From contig WPIO01000547.1 in the NCBI GenBank assembly GCA_009760855.2, positions 1 through 27,905 of the forward strand: 27,905 bases of DNA. The letters run 5' to 3'. The translations under genes and the position numbers were made by a program. The notes under the pieces were generated by a model. It did not search any database and was not told where the DNA came from. It was given only the letters and a program-made list of their open reading frames with translations. Origin of the DNA: Cristatella mucedo (lineage: Eukaryota > Bryozoa > Phylactolaemata > Cristatellidae). Position 1 is the first letter of the stretch; every line of letters begins with the position of its first letter. Positions 1 to 8,395 of this stretch are shown here, one piece after another.

Positions 1-1486
1 GATGATCTGCTGCTGCCATGCATAACCAACATCATTAATATGTCATTAGCCTCAGGTCAGGTCCCAGCACCTTTCAAAAAAAGCTGTAGTCAGGCCACTT
101 CTCAAGAAAGCTACACTAGACCAAGAGAACTTAAGCAACTACCGCCCAGTCTCCCTTCTACCATTCCTATCAAAGACACTGGAACGGGTCGCGGCAGACC
201 AGCTGAACTCGTATATCGAAACCTCACACCTTGCTAGTAAGTTCCAGTCTGGCTTTAGAGCTAATCACTCCACTGAGTGAGCATTGCTTCGGGTATACAA
301 CGACCTACTTAGGAATGCAGACATGGGTAGAGTGTCTCTTCTTGTTTTGCTCGATCTTTCGGCAGCTTTTGATACCATCGATCACAAAGTACTTCTAGAG
401 CGCCTCTCATCTCGCCTGGGCATCACTGGCACTGCTCTGCAGTGGTTCAGGTCCTATCTCAGTGGGAGACTCCAGAGTGTTGATGTGAATGGACAAAGAT
501 CATCTGAAGTACCTCTAAAATATGGAGTACCCCAGGGCTCTGTGCTAGGTCCGGTCCTTTTCACCGTCTATACTCTCCCTCTCGCTGATGTGATTGCCAA
601 GCACAATCTAGGCTTTCACTTCTATGCGGATGACACTCAGTTGTACCTTTGCTTTGATCCCTCCCAGCCTTCGAGCACCTCAAATTCTCTCAACTCACTT
701 GCTGCATGCATTGATGACATCCGATCATGGATGGCAGCAAATTTTCTAAAACTAAACGATGATAAAACTAACTTACTAGTTATGGGCAAACCTAGTGTTA
801 TTCAGAAATTGAAAAGGCTGACTTTCAAAATTGGCTCTGCCAGCATATCTCCAGTTGCATCAGCTCGAAATCTAGGTGTCATATTCCAAAGCGACCTCTC
901 GTTAGACGACCACATCAGCTCCACAGTCAAATCAGCCTATTTTCAGCTTCATAACATTGCTAAAATTAGGGCTTGTTTAGATAAGGATACCACGTCCAAG
1001 TTGGTCCATGCATTCGTGACATCTCGTCTCGACTTCTGCAACTCACTGCTTACTGGCCTACCAGCATGTGCGATCAGGCGATTGCAGCTGGTGCAAAACT
1101 CTGCAGCTAGGCTTGTCTGCCGTGAGCGTCGCAGTTGCCACATTACTCCACTTCTCGCCGACCTGCACTGGTTACCAGTCAAGCAACGGATTGACTTCAA
1201 GGTTTTGTCGCTCACTTTTAGGTCTCTTCATTCTATGGCTCCAGCCTATCTTTCAGAGATACTACCCCATCAGGCAAAGCATCGTACCACTCGCTTTTCG
1301 GAATCCAACAGTCTAGAAATACCTCGTACAAACCTTAAATCCTTTGGAGACCGTGCATTTAGCTCGTATGCTCCCACAGCCTGGAACTCCCTCCCGACCT
1401 GCATCAGAACATCCCCTGACCTGACCACATTTTAAAGAAACTTAAAAACATACCTATTTAGGACAGCATTTAGTGGGTCCTTGTGA
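1..1486 (+). pseudogene. Reverse transcriptase of a CR1/L2-like LINE, partial and broken
   Basis: The frame encodes the RT domain that would copy the element RNA at the target site. Within the open stretch 284-1435, counting residues from base 284, I see motif A with the two aspartates of LLDLSAAFD (residues 22-30), motif B GVPQGSVLGP (81-90), the catalytic YADD box (114-117) and then the thumb and C-terminal region with LHWLPV. Upstream coding similarity continues to base 1 with NYRPVSLLP-type residues. Three lesions are visible: a run of seven A at 76-82 shifts the frame (the correct frame resumes at 83), TGA at 278-280, and TAA at 1433-1435 where the next in-frame residues (RNLKTYLFRTAF) are typical of the family end. 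The final stop is 1484-1486. No initiation codon is in the window, so 284 is not a real start. The catalytic residues are retained, so the damage is recent or neutral. Confidence 0.92.
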
Positions 1487-1651
1487 TTCGTCCTCGATGT
1501 GCTTATGCGTGCTGACACTGTTCATGCTGCCACTAACCACATTTGCATGCTGACCCAGTGCATGTAACCCCTAACCATGTTATTCATTTTGTTTGTTTTT
1601 CAAGCATGATTTTACTTACTATTCTATTGCGTATCACTTTGCAGCAAATGT

Positions 1652-1691
1652 AAAGCGCCTAGAAAGAGATTAAGTTCTCTGAGGGCGCTTT
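1652..1691 (+). other. Stem-loop in the LINE 3' UTR
   Basis: AAAGCGCC at 1652-1659 is complementary to GGCGCTTT at 1684-1691, and an inner AGAG (1665-1668) pairs with CTCT (1677-1680). It sits just before the ATT tail. Inference: it could be the 3' RNA structure recognised by the element's own RT, as is known for several LINE families. Confidence 0.6.
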
Positions 1692-1703
1692 ATCAAGTGC
1701 AAT

Positions 1704-1721
1704 ATTATTATTATTATTATT
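1704..1721 (+). repeat. (ATT)6 tail of the LINE
   Basis: Six ATT units end the element. The next bases, atgccaac, continue the tandem unit, so the insertion point is defined to within the AT shared by the tail and the target. Confidence 0.9.
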
Positions 1722-3482
1722 ATGCCAACATTTCTGGACATTTGTGCTTGTTTGATTGTTAGACTAACCCTGCTATTTTTTATACACGTTACCTTACCGT
1801 GACGGTATGGAGAGGTGTGTTTTTCATCCTTTTTCCTTTGGAAACATATGGGTCTTCAGTTCGTTTTAGTATTTGGGGCTCCAGTTCGCAGTCGTCTTTC
1901 GCATTTCAAGTCTGAGCTAAAAATTAAAGACTGTTGCCTCTTGATGGGCAAGATTGGGGATTGATTTGATAAATACAATGCACAAAGGCATTTCTTCCCT
2001 CCAGATGTAGGGAAGTTACAAGGTGAGATGTATATAACTCGTTTTTAAAGCGCCCCAAGAGAGCTTGGTCTTCATTCAGGCGCTTAACATATGCTTCGGG
2101 GCTCGAGAACACGACCTCAGCCAGATGTTGGTCGGGGCGATTACCTTCACTGCTGGACCAAACCAGCTCGGCAAGATGAATTAATTATCATCATGCGTGT
2201 ATCTTCTTCTCTGGTCATAGGCGAACACGCTTCCTTTTTCGGCGAACTGGAATGAATGCAGTACAGCAGGACGTCTATGGGTTGGGATGAAATATACCAT
2301 CCAAAGTTAAATGCACAGCGACGTTGAAGTCAGTAGAGTCGCTTTCATTTCTCTAACTGCAATTACTACAGCGTTACGTGTCTTACAGGCTTCATTTTGT
2401 AATCCCCCAAGTGTAACACGTGCTACCCTGACGGGCCAAGGTAGCTGATCCTTCAGTGACCATCCAATACTTTGCAGACAGTCCATTTCCTTTAGCTAAG
2501 TCGTAAATAGTGAGAACTTTACAACCTGGCAATACCTAGTCCCCAGACGTGACGATATTTGAAGAGGAACTACTGAATTGTCTTGTTCTTCCATAGCTAA
2601 TGCTTCCTTGAGTATGTAAATATGCATGCTGATGGCCTTATGAATCTTACACTTCTGATGCTAATATTCTCTTGGGGCCGACATGAACGTTGCTATTGCT
2701 ATTAAAATACATCGATTACTAGCTTTTACGAATCGGCGGATTAAGTTGGAGCTGTTGCCACCTATGGCCACGAATGTCTCAAGACAAGACGGGAGTGATA
2801 TTCCAAATCGACTTTGCAATGAATGGGAAAGAAAGGTCACTGGAAAGTGCGGCGGCTGAATAAGAATCGATGATGTCACCACCGAGACGGACATAGATCG
2901 GAGCTGGCCGAAGAATCACAGGTTTGTTTGGGAAAAGCAGAATTGCCATTGGAATTTCACCACGTGAATGAGTGGGCCGCCTTAACCGTGATCTGCTACT
3001 CTGAGGGTAAACGCATTAGGTGATTTAAATTCCACGTTCTGGACGATTTTAGGCAATTTACCAAATCGATAGATGAATAGTTAATTGATAAGTTAGCATA
3101 TCATGTCCACCGATTGTTTCTGGCCGCTGATGGACAAAGTTGCTATCGCCTGGCCCCATCAGGGGATAACCGGACAGTCACTTCCTTAGAGATGCTTGGC
3201 ATAGTGCTCGAAGGTTGTTTGACGAAAATCAGATTGTAAGTATTAGCATTGACTATCAGACCCGAGTTAGCAGCAAAGCCAGCCCATGTCAACATGGCAA
3301 AGAAAGTCTCGCAAGGCACAGTCACTGCTTTCAGCTATAAGTGCTTTACCTGAGCTTCGATTGCATATTTCAACGCGAAGCATAGACTGTAGGAATTTGC
3401 ATAAGTTCTTGCATGGCATCGATTACAAAACACATACTCACACACCCACGCCAACGACAATGCACACACTAGCAAACACACC

Positions 3483-3486
<4 letters not shown>
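1722..3486. other. Spacer of copy 1, no assignable gene
   Basis: About 1.76 kb lying downstream of the PHD gene on the minus strand. Both strands contain only short open frames (60-77 codons at most), such as minus 3143-3325 and minus 2661-2894, with no family motif that I recognise. A T-rich stretch around 2041 varies in length between copies. A possible pair of splice-compatible minus-strand exons (2535-2387 and 2274-2181) is interrupted here by an in-frame TGA at about 2393. Confidence 0.6.

Positions 3487-3514
<28 letters not shown>
3487..3514 (+). repeat. (CA)14 microsatellite, copy 1
   Basis: Fourteen CA units, flanked by a looser CA-rich stretch from 3431. On the transcribed minus strand it is a (TG)n tract beginning about 70 bases past the AATAAA, where GU-rich elements that assist cleavage are expected. 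Confidence 0.97.
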
Positions 3515-3520
<6 letters not shown>

Positions 3521-3581
3521 ACTGCAATTGAGTTCAATTTGCTGAGCAAGAAAGGTGCGAATAGGCATTGGTTGTTCAATA

Positions 3582-3587
3582 TTTATT
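3582..3587 (-). terminator. Poly(A) signal AATAAA, copy 1
   Basis: A canonical AATAAA on the minus strand, 72 bases beyond the TAG stop of the PHD gene and followed by the GU-rich tract. Position and strand fit a 3' end for that gene. Confidence 0.5.
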
Positions 3588-3658
3588 AAGAATTTAGGAA
3601 GGCTGCATAGAAAGGCTATGGCAACTTGATTTCCTTTACAGTTTCCTAAATTGTCCGA

Positions 3659-4378
3659 CTATGTACACTTCGGGCACAGCCAACGTCCCCGTGGCACGTC
3701 ATTCAGCCGAGGGGTCAGGCAATCCAAGTGGTATACACGAGGACAGGTGTCGCACATTAGCAGTTGGCCAGCCTCCTTGCAGATGGCACAAAAGTCTTCG
3801 TGCGACTCGCTCGCTGAAGCAGGGGGCTTTATTGTCGCAGCAGGTGCTGGGCCAGCAGCCCCAACCTCCAATTCAATGGCTCGTGCTGTCGAGACGGGCA
3901 CGAGACCGAGGCTGGCCAAGTAGTCTAACTTATTGCGTGCATCCGGACTGGTGGCAGCCTGCATTTCGCGTGCTGCCACATCTCGGTACCGGGAGCCAAG
4001 TAAGCGCTCAAAGTGTCCAGCTGGTGGCGACGCCGTCGGCGATGTCGGGCCAGCAGGCGTAATGCAGCTCTCGGTGGGGATCGAAGCACATTTCCCTCGC
4101 TGCTCGCAGGTTTTCGGCGCCACTCGGCTCCCGCTACGGTTAGTACTGGGTGGCTCGACCGTCTGCTGTGATGGTAGAGGCAACGCGGGTGCTTGGGTTT
4201 GGTGACCTCCAACTAGAAAACATTCATGTTTGCTACAAGCATGAGGCAACTGTTGTGCGTGAATTATTCTGAAACGAGACAAGAGCTGCAGCGAATTGTG
4301 CTCATGCACATGCCAGTTAACTGTTGGCGTGTAGAAGGAAAATTGAACGTTGCGAGAAAACTCACGACGGGCTCTCAT
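3659..4378 (-). CDS. PHF21A/BHC80-like PHD-finger protein, terminal exon, copy 1
   Basis: The open frame is 239 residues. Residues 193-238 form a complete C4HC3 PHD finger with ligands C197, C200, C209, C212, H217, C220, C235 and C238. It is preceded by HED and contains GQLLMCDTC, the signature of the PHF21A/BHC80 finger, in which the aspartate of HED and the methionine of LLM contact the unmethylated lysine 4 of histone H3. Upstream, [12 protein letters not shown] (149-160) resembles the SLGLV helix found before the finger in PHF21A. The linker is rich in Ala, Pro, Ser and Thr and looks disordered. The protein stops one residue after the last ligand, so the C-terminal region of PHF21A is absent; no AT-hook is seen. 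The likely exon begins at 4212, after a TTTTCTAG acceptor that fits the phase of a candidate first exon at 5333-5273 and would give 204 residues. Initiation at the ATG at 4378 is the alternative. Expected role: nuclear chromatin reader (inference). Confidence 0.78.
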   Translation of the reverse strand: MRARREFSRNVQFSFYTPTVNWHVHEHNSLQLLSRFRIIHAQQLPHACSKHECFLVGGHQTQAPALPLPSQQTVEPPSTNRSGSRVAPKTCEQRGKCASIPTESCITPAGPTSPTASPPAGHFERLLGSRYRDVAAREMQAATSPDARNKLDYLASLGLVPVSTARAIELEVGAAGPAPAATIKPPASASESHEDFCAICKEAGQLLMCDTCPRVYHLDCLTPRLNDVPRGRWLCPKCT

Positions 4379-5272
4379 AGCGACTCGTATTCGGTGACAT
4401 GCTCGAGCAGCCCCTACGAAGGACAGCTTTAGGCGAAGCTACGAATGGAACGCATTATTATGTAACGACGTTTTCAGGTGAATCCGCTAGGTATTCGACA
4501 GCTATGTGCTAATAGATATAGTTTAGATTCACCTCTATGAGATACTCGAGTTGAGCAGTGCACAGCTCTCGAGGTTTAAAATGTAGGCCACTAGGTGGTC
4601 CGACGAAGCCCACCCAAGAACCTGTACTGAACGTAAAGAGCTAGGATGGCAAGACTACACGAATGGCTGTAATAGCAAATTAATACGTTCCATTGTTCGC
4701 AGCACTCCCACAGACTAGTAATGGCAACTTAAAAATTAACTTAAAGCCAAGCGATTAAGCAGCCTGTTCCATGTACCAGCAGAAGAGCCTCAATGCCTAC
4801 CACAATCGCATGCAGACTACACGGCTGCCGAATCAGATCCCATTAGCCGGGTCATCACGAGCAAGCACTGCACTCACGGATACCACTTCTCGCCAGACAT
4901 GGTCGGGAAAGTCACAACCATAAAGTGGCACAACGATATGGCTACTCTCGCAACTCATGGCCGTGTTTGAAAGACAAGAGCTCAAATTCTGCTAAATTCC
5001 GTCGCTGTCACACCGAATTTAGTCGATTTGCTCAAAGTGCTGCCAATAAACGCTGCCGGTTTTTGCTTCCATTAGCAAGCAAATAAAAGTGCATCGTCAG
5101 TTTGAATTCAATGCCTGCATTGGTTTATATTCTCAGCCGCTATTATAGAAGTATAGTAAGTAGTGACAAAATATCGACAATATTTGGTAGCAGCAGTGGA
5201 TTGAACTCCTTAGGTAAAAACGTGGAGCACCAACTAGTGTGCTCACATTCACATGACCTGATAGATACATAC
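4379..5272 (-). other. Presumed intron of the PHD gene, copy 1
   Basis: In the two-exon model the intron runs 5272-4213 (GT...AG, 1060 bases). No long open frame is seen on the minus strand. It contains a bulged hairpin at 4545-4573 (CTCGA and GAGC pairing with GCTC and TCGAG around an 8-base loop) and a 9-base inverted repeat, AGGTGAATC at 4476-4484 and its complement at 4526-4534. The plus-strand frame at 5102-5389 is antisense to the candidate exon and shows no family features. Confidence 0.4.
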
Positions 5273-5333
5273 CACTTGACGTTCCGGCAGTTGGATCGGC
5301 AGTCTTTTGAATATCTAATTCGATTTTGTCCAT
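5273..5333 (-). CDS. Candidate first coding exon of the PHD gene, copy 1
   Basis: An ATG with purine at -3 (GACATGG) opens 20 codons beginning MDKIELDIQK, followed by one base and then GTATGT, a good donor. The single leftover G joins to TT after the acceptor at 4213 to give Val and stays in frame with the PHD exon. The exon is unchanged in copies 1-5, although small indels occur in the sequence just beyond the donor. The chain is acidic then Thr/Ser-rich, with no domain. The model rests on splice signals and phase only; there could be further small exons in between. Confidence 0.38.
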
Positions 5334-5433
5334 GTCCGTATTTAGTATGTAGACTGCTCAATAGCGAAGATGGAAGACGATTTTGGTAGGCACAGCGTAC
5401 TGCAAACCGAACGTTGATGCCTTCACTCAGGAA

Positions 5434-5460
5434 GTCGCCATATTAGTATTCCGGTTCCGG
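5434..5460 (-). promoter_or_regulatory. YY1-like and tandem ETS-like motifs, copy 1
   Basis: On the minus strand two consecutive CCGGAA motifs (5460-5449) are followed by AATATGGCGAC (5444-5434), which matches the YY1 consensus AANATGGCGNC. Both lie about 100-127 bases upstream of the candidate ATG at 5333. YY1 sites of this form usually sit just downstream of TATA-less animal start sites, so transcription could begin near 5440. A GGGGCGTG box (5571-5578) and CAGGTG E-box (5552-5557) lie further upstream. This is motif reading only. Confidence 0.4.
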
Positions 5461-8224
5461 ATTTCATAAAACACATTTTGCGGGGGTTGTTCTACAGTTG
5501 GCCGTGATCACTGGCCAGTTATAAATGACTAGATGGTGCTGCAATAGCCGTCAGGTGGTAACTACTGGCCGGGGCGTGCTTTTGTACAATCACTACAATT
5601 TTTGTCCTACTTCTTGCATTCACCCTTGCCTACCTAAAGGTAGTGTTAATTTGCAATTCAAAATAAGTATAGTTCAGCCACCACGAAGTGCTTGGAAGTG
5701 AACTGGCTAGTCGACTGTAAGCCTAACTTATACGTCAGACTTTCTTTTATAGCTAAAAGGAAAATGAGAGTAATACGATCAGGCATGTCAACTAGTGGCA
5801 ATGTTGTGATTGTCAGCCCTTTCGCATGTAATACAAGTTGTGGATATCGTTTGTGTTTACATGCACTTTAAAGTGTACATGCTACGCTGAGGAAATCTCC
5901 ATATCTGCAATGCAGCATGCAAGATCGGACACAGAGTGAAACTAGAAGTTTTCAATTATAGCCATTGAATTTAATCGGTAGTGTCATCAAGTTGATGATG
6001 CTCTCAAGTTTACCATTCAAATCCATTCGAACACTCCAATTCTTCGCATCATACTTGAGCCTTGAGAACAGTTTCTTGTAATTTTCTCATTCAGCTGTGA
6101 AGCTTTCCAATTTCTCGCAATGGAGAGCACACGATGGACCTCGGAAGACTGCAGGCCCTCTAGAACGTAAGAGCCTGGCTAATTTTGTGTGTGTGTGCTA
6201 ACGATAGCTTTACACTTAACACTCACAAGTTAGCGGTATATGTGAATGCCCAGTCTTAGCCCTTTTGTGCTGGTGCAGCAGCCATTGTCATTGTTTACTC
6301 AATTTGTGGCATATAGTTAAAAAACGTTGCAGTTTACAAACGACAATAATTATCCGGTTAAAATGAAGCTGAATAAAGAGAGACAACGTTCGAATTTTTC
6401 CGCATGCAAAATAATTGATACAACCAGTAGTATTCGCATTGACAACAAGCTGTTTTTCATGATGCCAACATTTCTGGACATTTGTGCTTGTTTGATTGTT
6501 AGACTAACCCTGCTATTTTTTTATACACGTTACCTTACCGTGACGGTATGGAGAGGTGTGTTTTTCATCCTTTTTCCTTTGGAAACATATGGGTCTTCAG
6601 TTCGTTTTAGTATTTGGGGCTCCAGTTCGCAGTCGTCTTTCGCATTTCAAGTCAGAGCTAAAAATTAAAGACTGTTGCCTCTTGATGGGCAAGATTGGGG
6701 ATTGATTTGATAAATACAATGCACAAAGGCATTTCTTCCCTCCAGATGTAGGGAAGTTATAAGGTGAGATGTATATAACATTTTTTAAAGCGCCCCAAGA
6801 GAGCTTGGTCTTCATTCAGGCGCTTAACATATGCTTCGGGGCTCGAGAACACGACCTCAGCCAGATGTTGGTCGGGGCGATTACCTTCACTGCTGGACCA
6901 AACCAGCTCGGCAAGATGACTTAATTATCATCATGCGTGTATCTTCTTCTCTGGTCATAGGCGAACACGCTTCCTTTTTCGGCGAACTGGAATGAATGCA
7001 GTACAGCTGGACGTCTATGGGTTGGGATGAAATATACCATCCAAAGTTAAATGCACAGCGACGTTGAAGTCAGTAGAGTCGCTTTCATTTCTCTAACTGC
7101 AATTACTACAGCGTTACGTGTCTTACAGGCTTGATTTTGTAATCCCCCAAGTGTAACACGTGCTACCCTGACGGGCCAAGGTAGCTGATCCTTCAGTGAC
7201 CATCCAATACTTTGCAGACAGTCCATTTCCTTTAGCTAAGTCGTAAATAGTGAGAACTTTACAACCTGGCAATACCTAGTCCCCAGACGTGACGATATTT
7301 GAAGAGGAACTACTGAATTGTCTTGTTCTTCCATAGCTAATGCTTCCTTGAGTATGTAAATATGCATGCTGATGGCCTTATGAATCTCACACTTCTGATG
7401 CTAATATTCTCTTGGGGCCGACATGAACGTTGCTATTGCTATTAAAATACATCGATTACTAGCTTTTACGAATCGGCGGATTAAGTTGGAGCTGTTGCCA
7501 CCTATGGCCACGAATGTCTCAAGACAAGGGGAGTGATATTCCAAATCGACTTTGCAATGAATGGGAAAGAAAGGTCACTGGAAAGTGCGGCGGCTGAATA
7601 AGAATCGATGATGTCACCACCGAGACGGACATAGATCGGAGCTGGCCGAAGAATCACAGGTTTGTTTGGGAAAAGCAGAATTGCCATTGGAATTTCACCA
7701 CGTGAATGAGTGGGCCGCCTTAACCGTGATCTGCTACTCTGAGGGTAAACGCATTAGGTGATTTAAATTCCACGTTCTGGACGATTTTAGGCAATTTACC
7801 AAATCGATAGATGAATAGTTAATTGATAAGTTAGCATATCATGTCCACCGATTGTTTCTGGCCGCTGATGGACAAAGTTGCTATCGCCTGGCCCCATCAG
7901 GGGATAACCGGACAGTCACTTCCTTAGAGATGCTTGGCATAGTGCTCGAAGGTTGTTTGACGAAAATCAGATTGTAAGTATTAGCATTGACTATCAGACC
8001 CGAGTTAGCAGCAAAGCCAGCCCATGTCAACATGGCAAAGAAAGTCTCGCAAGGCACAGTCACTGCTTTCAGCTATAAGTGCTTTACCTGAGCTTCGATT
8101 GCATATTTCAACGCGAAGCATAGACTGTAGGAATTTGCATAAGTTCTTGCATGGCATCGATTACAAAACACATACTACACACACCCACGCCAACGACAAT
8201 GCACACACTAGCAAACACACCCAT

Positions 8225-8225
<1 letters not shown>
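5461..8225. other. Spacer between the copy 1 promoter and the copy 2 CA tract
   Basis: About 2.76 kb with no gene that I can assign. The longest frame is a plus-strand one of 113 codons at 6327-6668, hydrophobic in its second half, repeated unchanged at 11066, 15814, 20560 and 25300, and split by the LINE in copy 1; nothing else supports it. A 19-base near-palindrome centred on GTGATCAC lies at 5499-5517 and a perfect 12-base palindrome CACTTTAAAGTG at 5864-5875. The run of G at 5481-5485 is two longer than in other copies. Confidence 0.55.

Positions 8226-8251
<26 letters not shown>
8226..8251 (+). repeat. (CA)13 microsatellite, copy 2
   Basis: Thirteen units at the position equivalent to 3487. 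The CA-rich lead-in lacks one base (catactacac), which marks this copy. Confidence 0.97.
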
Positions 8252-8257
<6 letters not shown>

Positions 8258-8318
8258 ACTGCAATTGAGTTCAATTTGCTGAGCAAGAAAGGTGCGAATA
8301 GGCATTGGTTGTTCAATA

Positions 8319-8324
8319 TTTATT
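8319..8324 (-). terminator. Poly(A) signal AATAAA, copy 2
   Basis: Same AATAAA as in copy 1, 72 bases past the copy 2 stop codon. Confidence 0.5.
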
Positions 8325-8395
8325 AAGAATTTAGGAAGGCTGCATAGAAAGGCTATGGCAACTTGATTTCCTTTACAGTTTCCTAAATTGTCCGA

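Larger units (their letters stand above)
1..1721 (+). mobile_element. CR1/L2-like non-LTR retrotransposon, 3' part
   Basis: This is the 3' portion of a LINE; the 5' part (endonuclease and N-terminal region) lies outside the window. It consists of the C-terminal two thirds of a reverse transcriptase frame, a 3' UTR of about 235 bases and a tail of six ATT units. The element has no poly(A) tail and no LTR. A microsatellite tail plus this type of RT C-terminus (LHWLPVKQRI, then the RSLH...AYL block) is what CR1/L2-clade elements show. The tail joins at 1721/1722 to sequence that is internal to the tandem unit (compare 6461/6462), so the element inserted into an existing unit. It is clearly dead, because the reading frame is broken three times. 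Confidence 0.93.
1722..6461. repeat. Tandem unit, copy 1 (4740 bases)
   Basis: First unit of the array, in the phase set by the LINE junction. It aligns base for base with the following units. Its first 930 bases carry eight substitutions found in no other copy (around 1912, 2019, 2041, 2180, 2268, 2393 and 2647 among others) plus a one-base shorter T run near 1781. The rest is almost identical to copy 2. The left part of the interrupted unit lies beyond the LINE, outside the window. Confidence 0.97.

Noticed and set aside
284-286. TTG at 284 as the start of the reverse transcriptase
   Set aside because: It merely follows the in-frame TGA at 278-280; RT-coding sequence continues upstream to base 1.
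3184-3236. Plus-strand GTAAGTATT donor at about 3236 with an acceptor near 3333, suggesting a plus-strand gene end
   Set aside because: The joined frame gives only seven more codons to a stop, no plus-strand poly(A) signal follows nearby, and no homology is recognised.
3286-3531. Plus-strand frame ending in a Thr-His repeat, and its Val-Cys antisense partner
   Set aside because: The repeats are translations of the CA microsatellite and change length between copies.
3651-4205. Several plus-strand frames of 68-135 codons across the PHD exon
   Set aside because: They are antisense to the PHD finger and its linker, show no family motif, and shift with each small indel; the minus strand carries the zinc ligands.
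3925-4212. A second minus-strand frame of 95 codons overlapping the PHD exon
   Set aside because: It is an out-of-frame reading of the same exon and is Arg-rich only because of the GC-rich linker.
5102-5389. Plus-strand frame of 95 codons opposite the candidate first exon
   Set aside because: No motif, and it is antisense to a better supported exon and donor; in copy 4 its middle is scrambled by small insertions.
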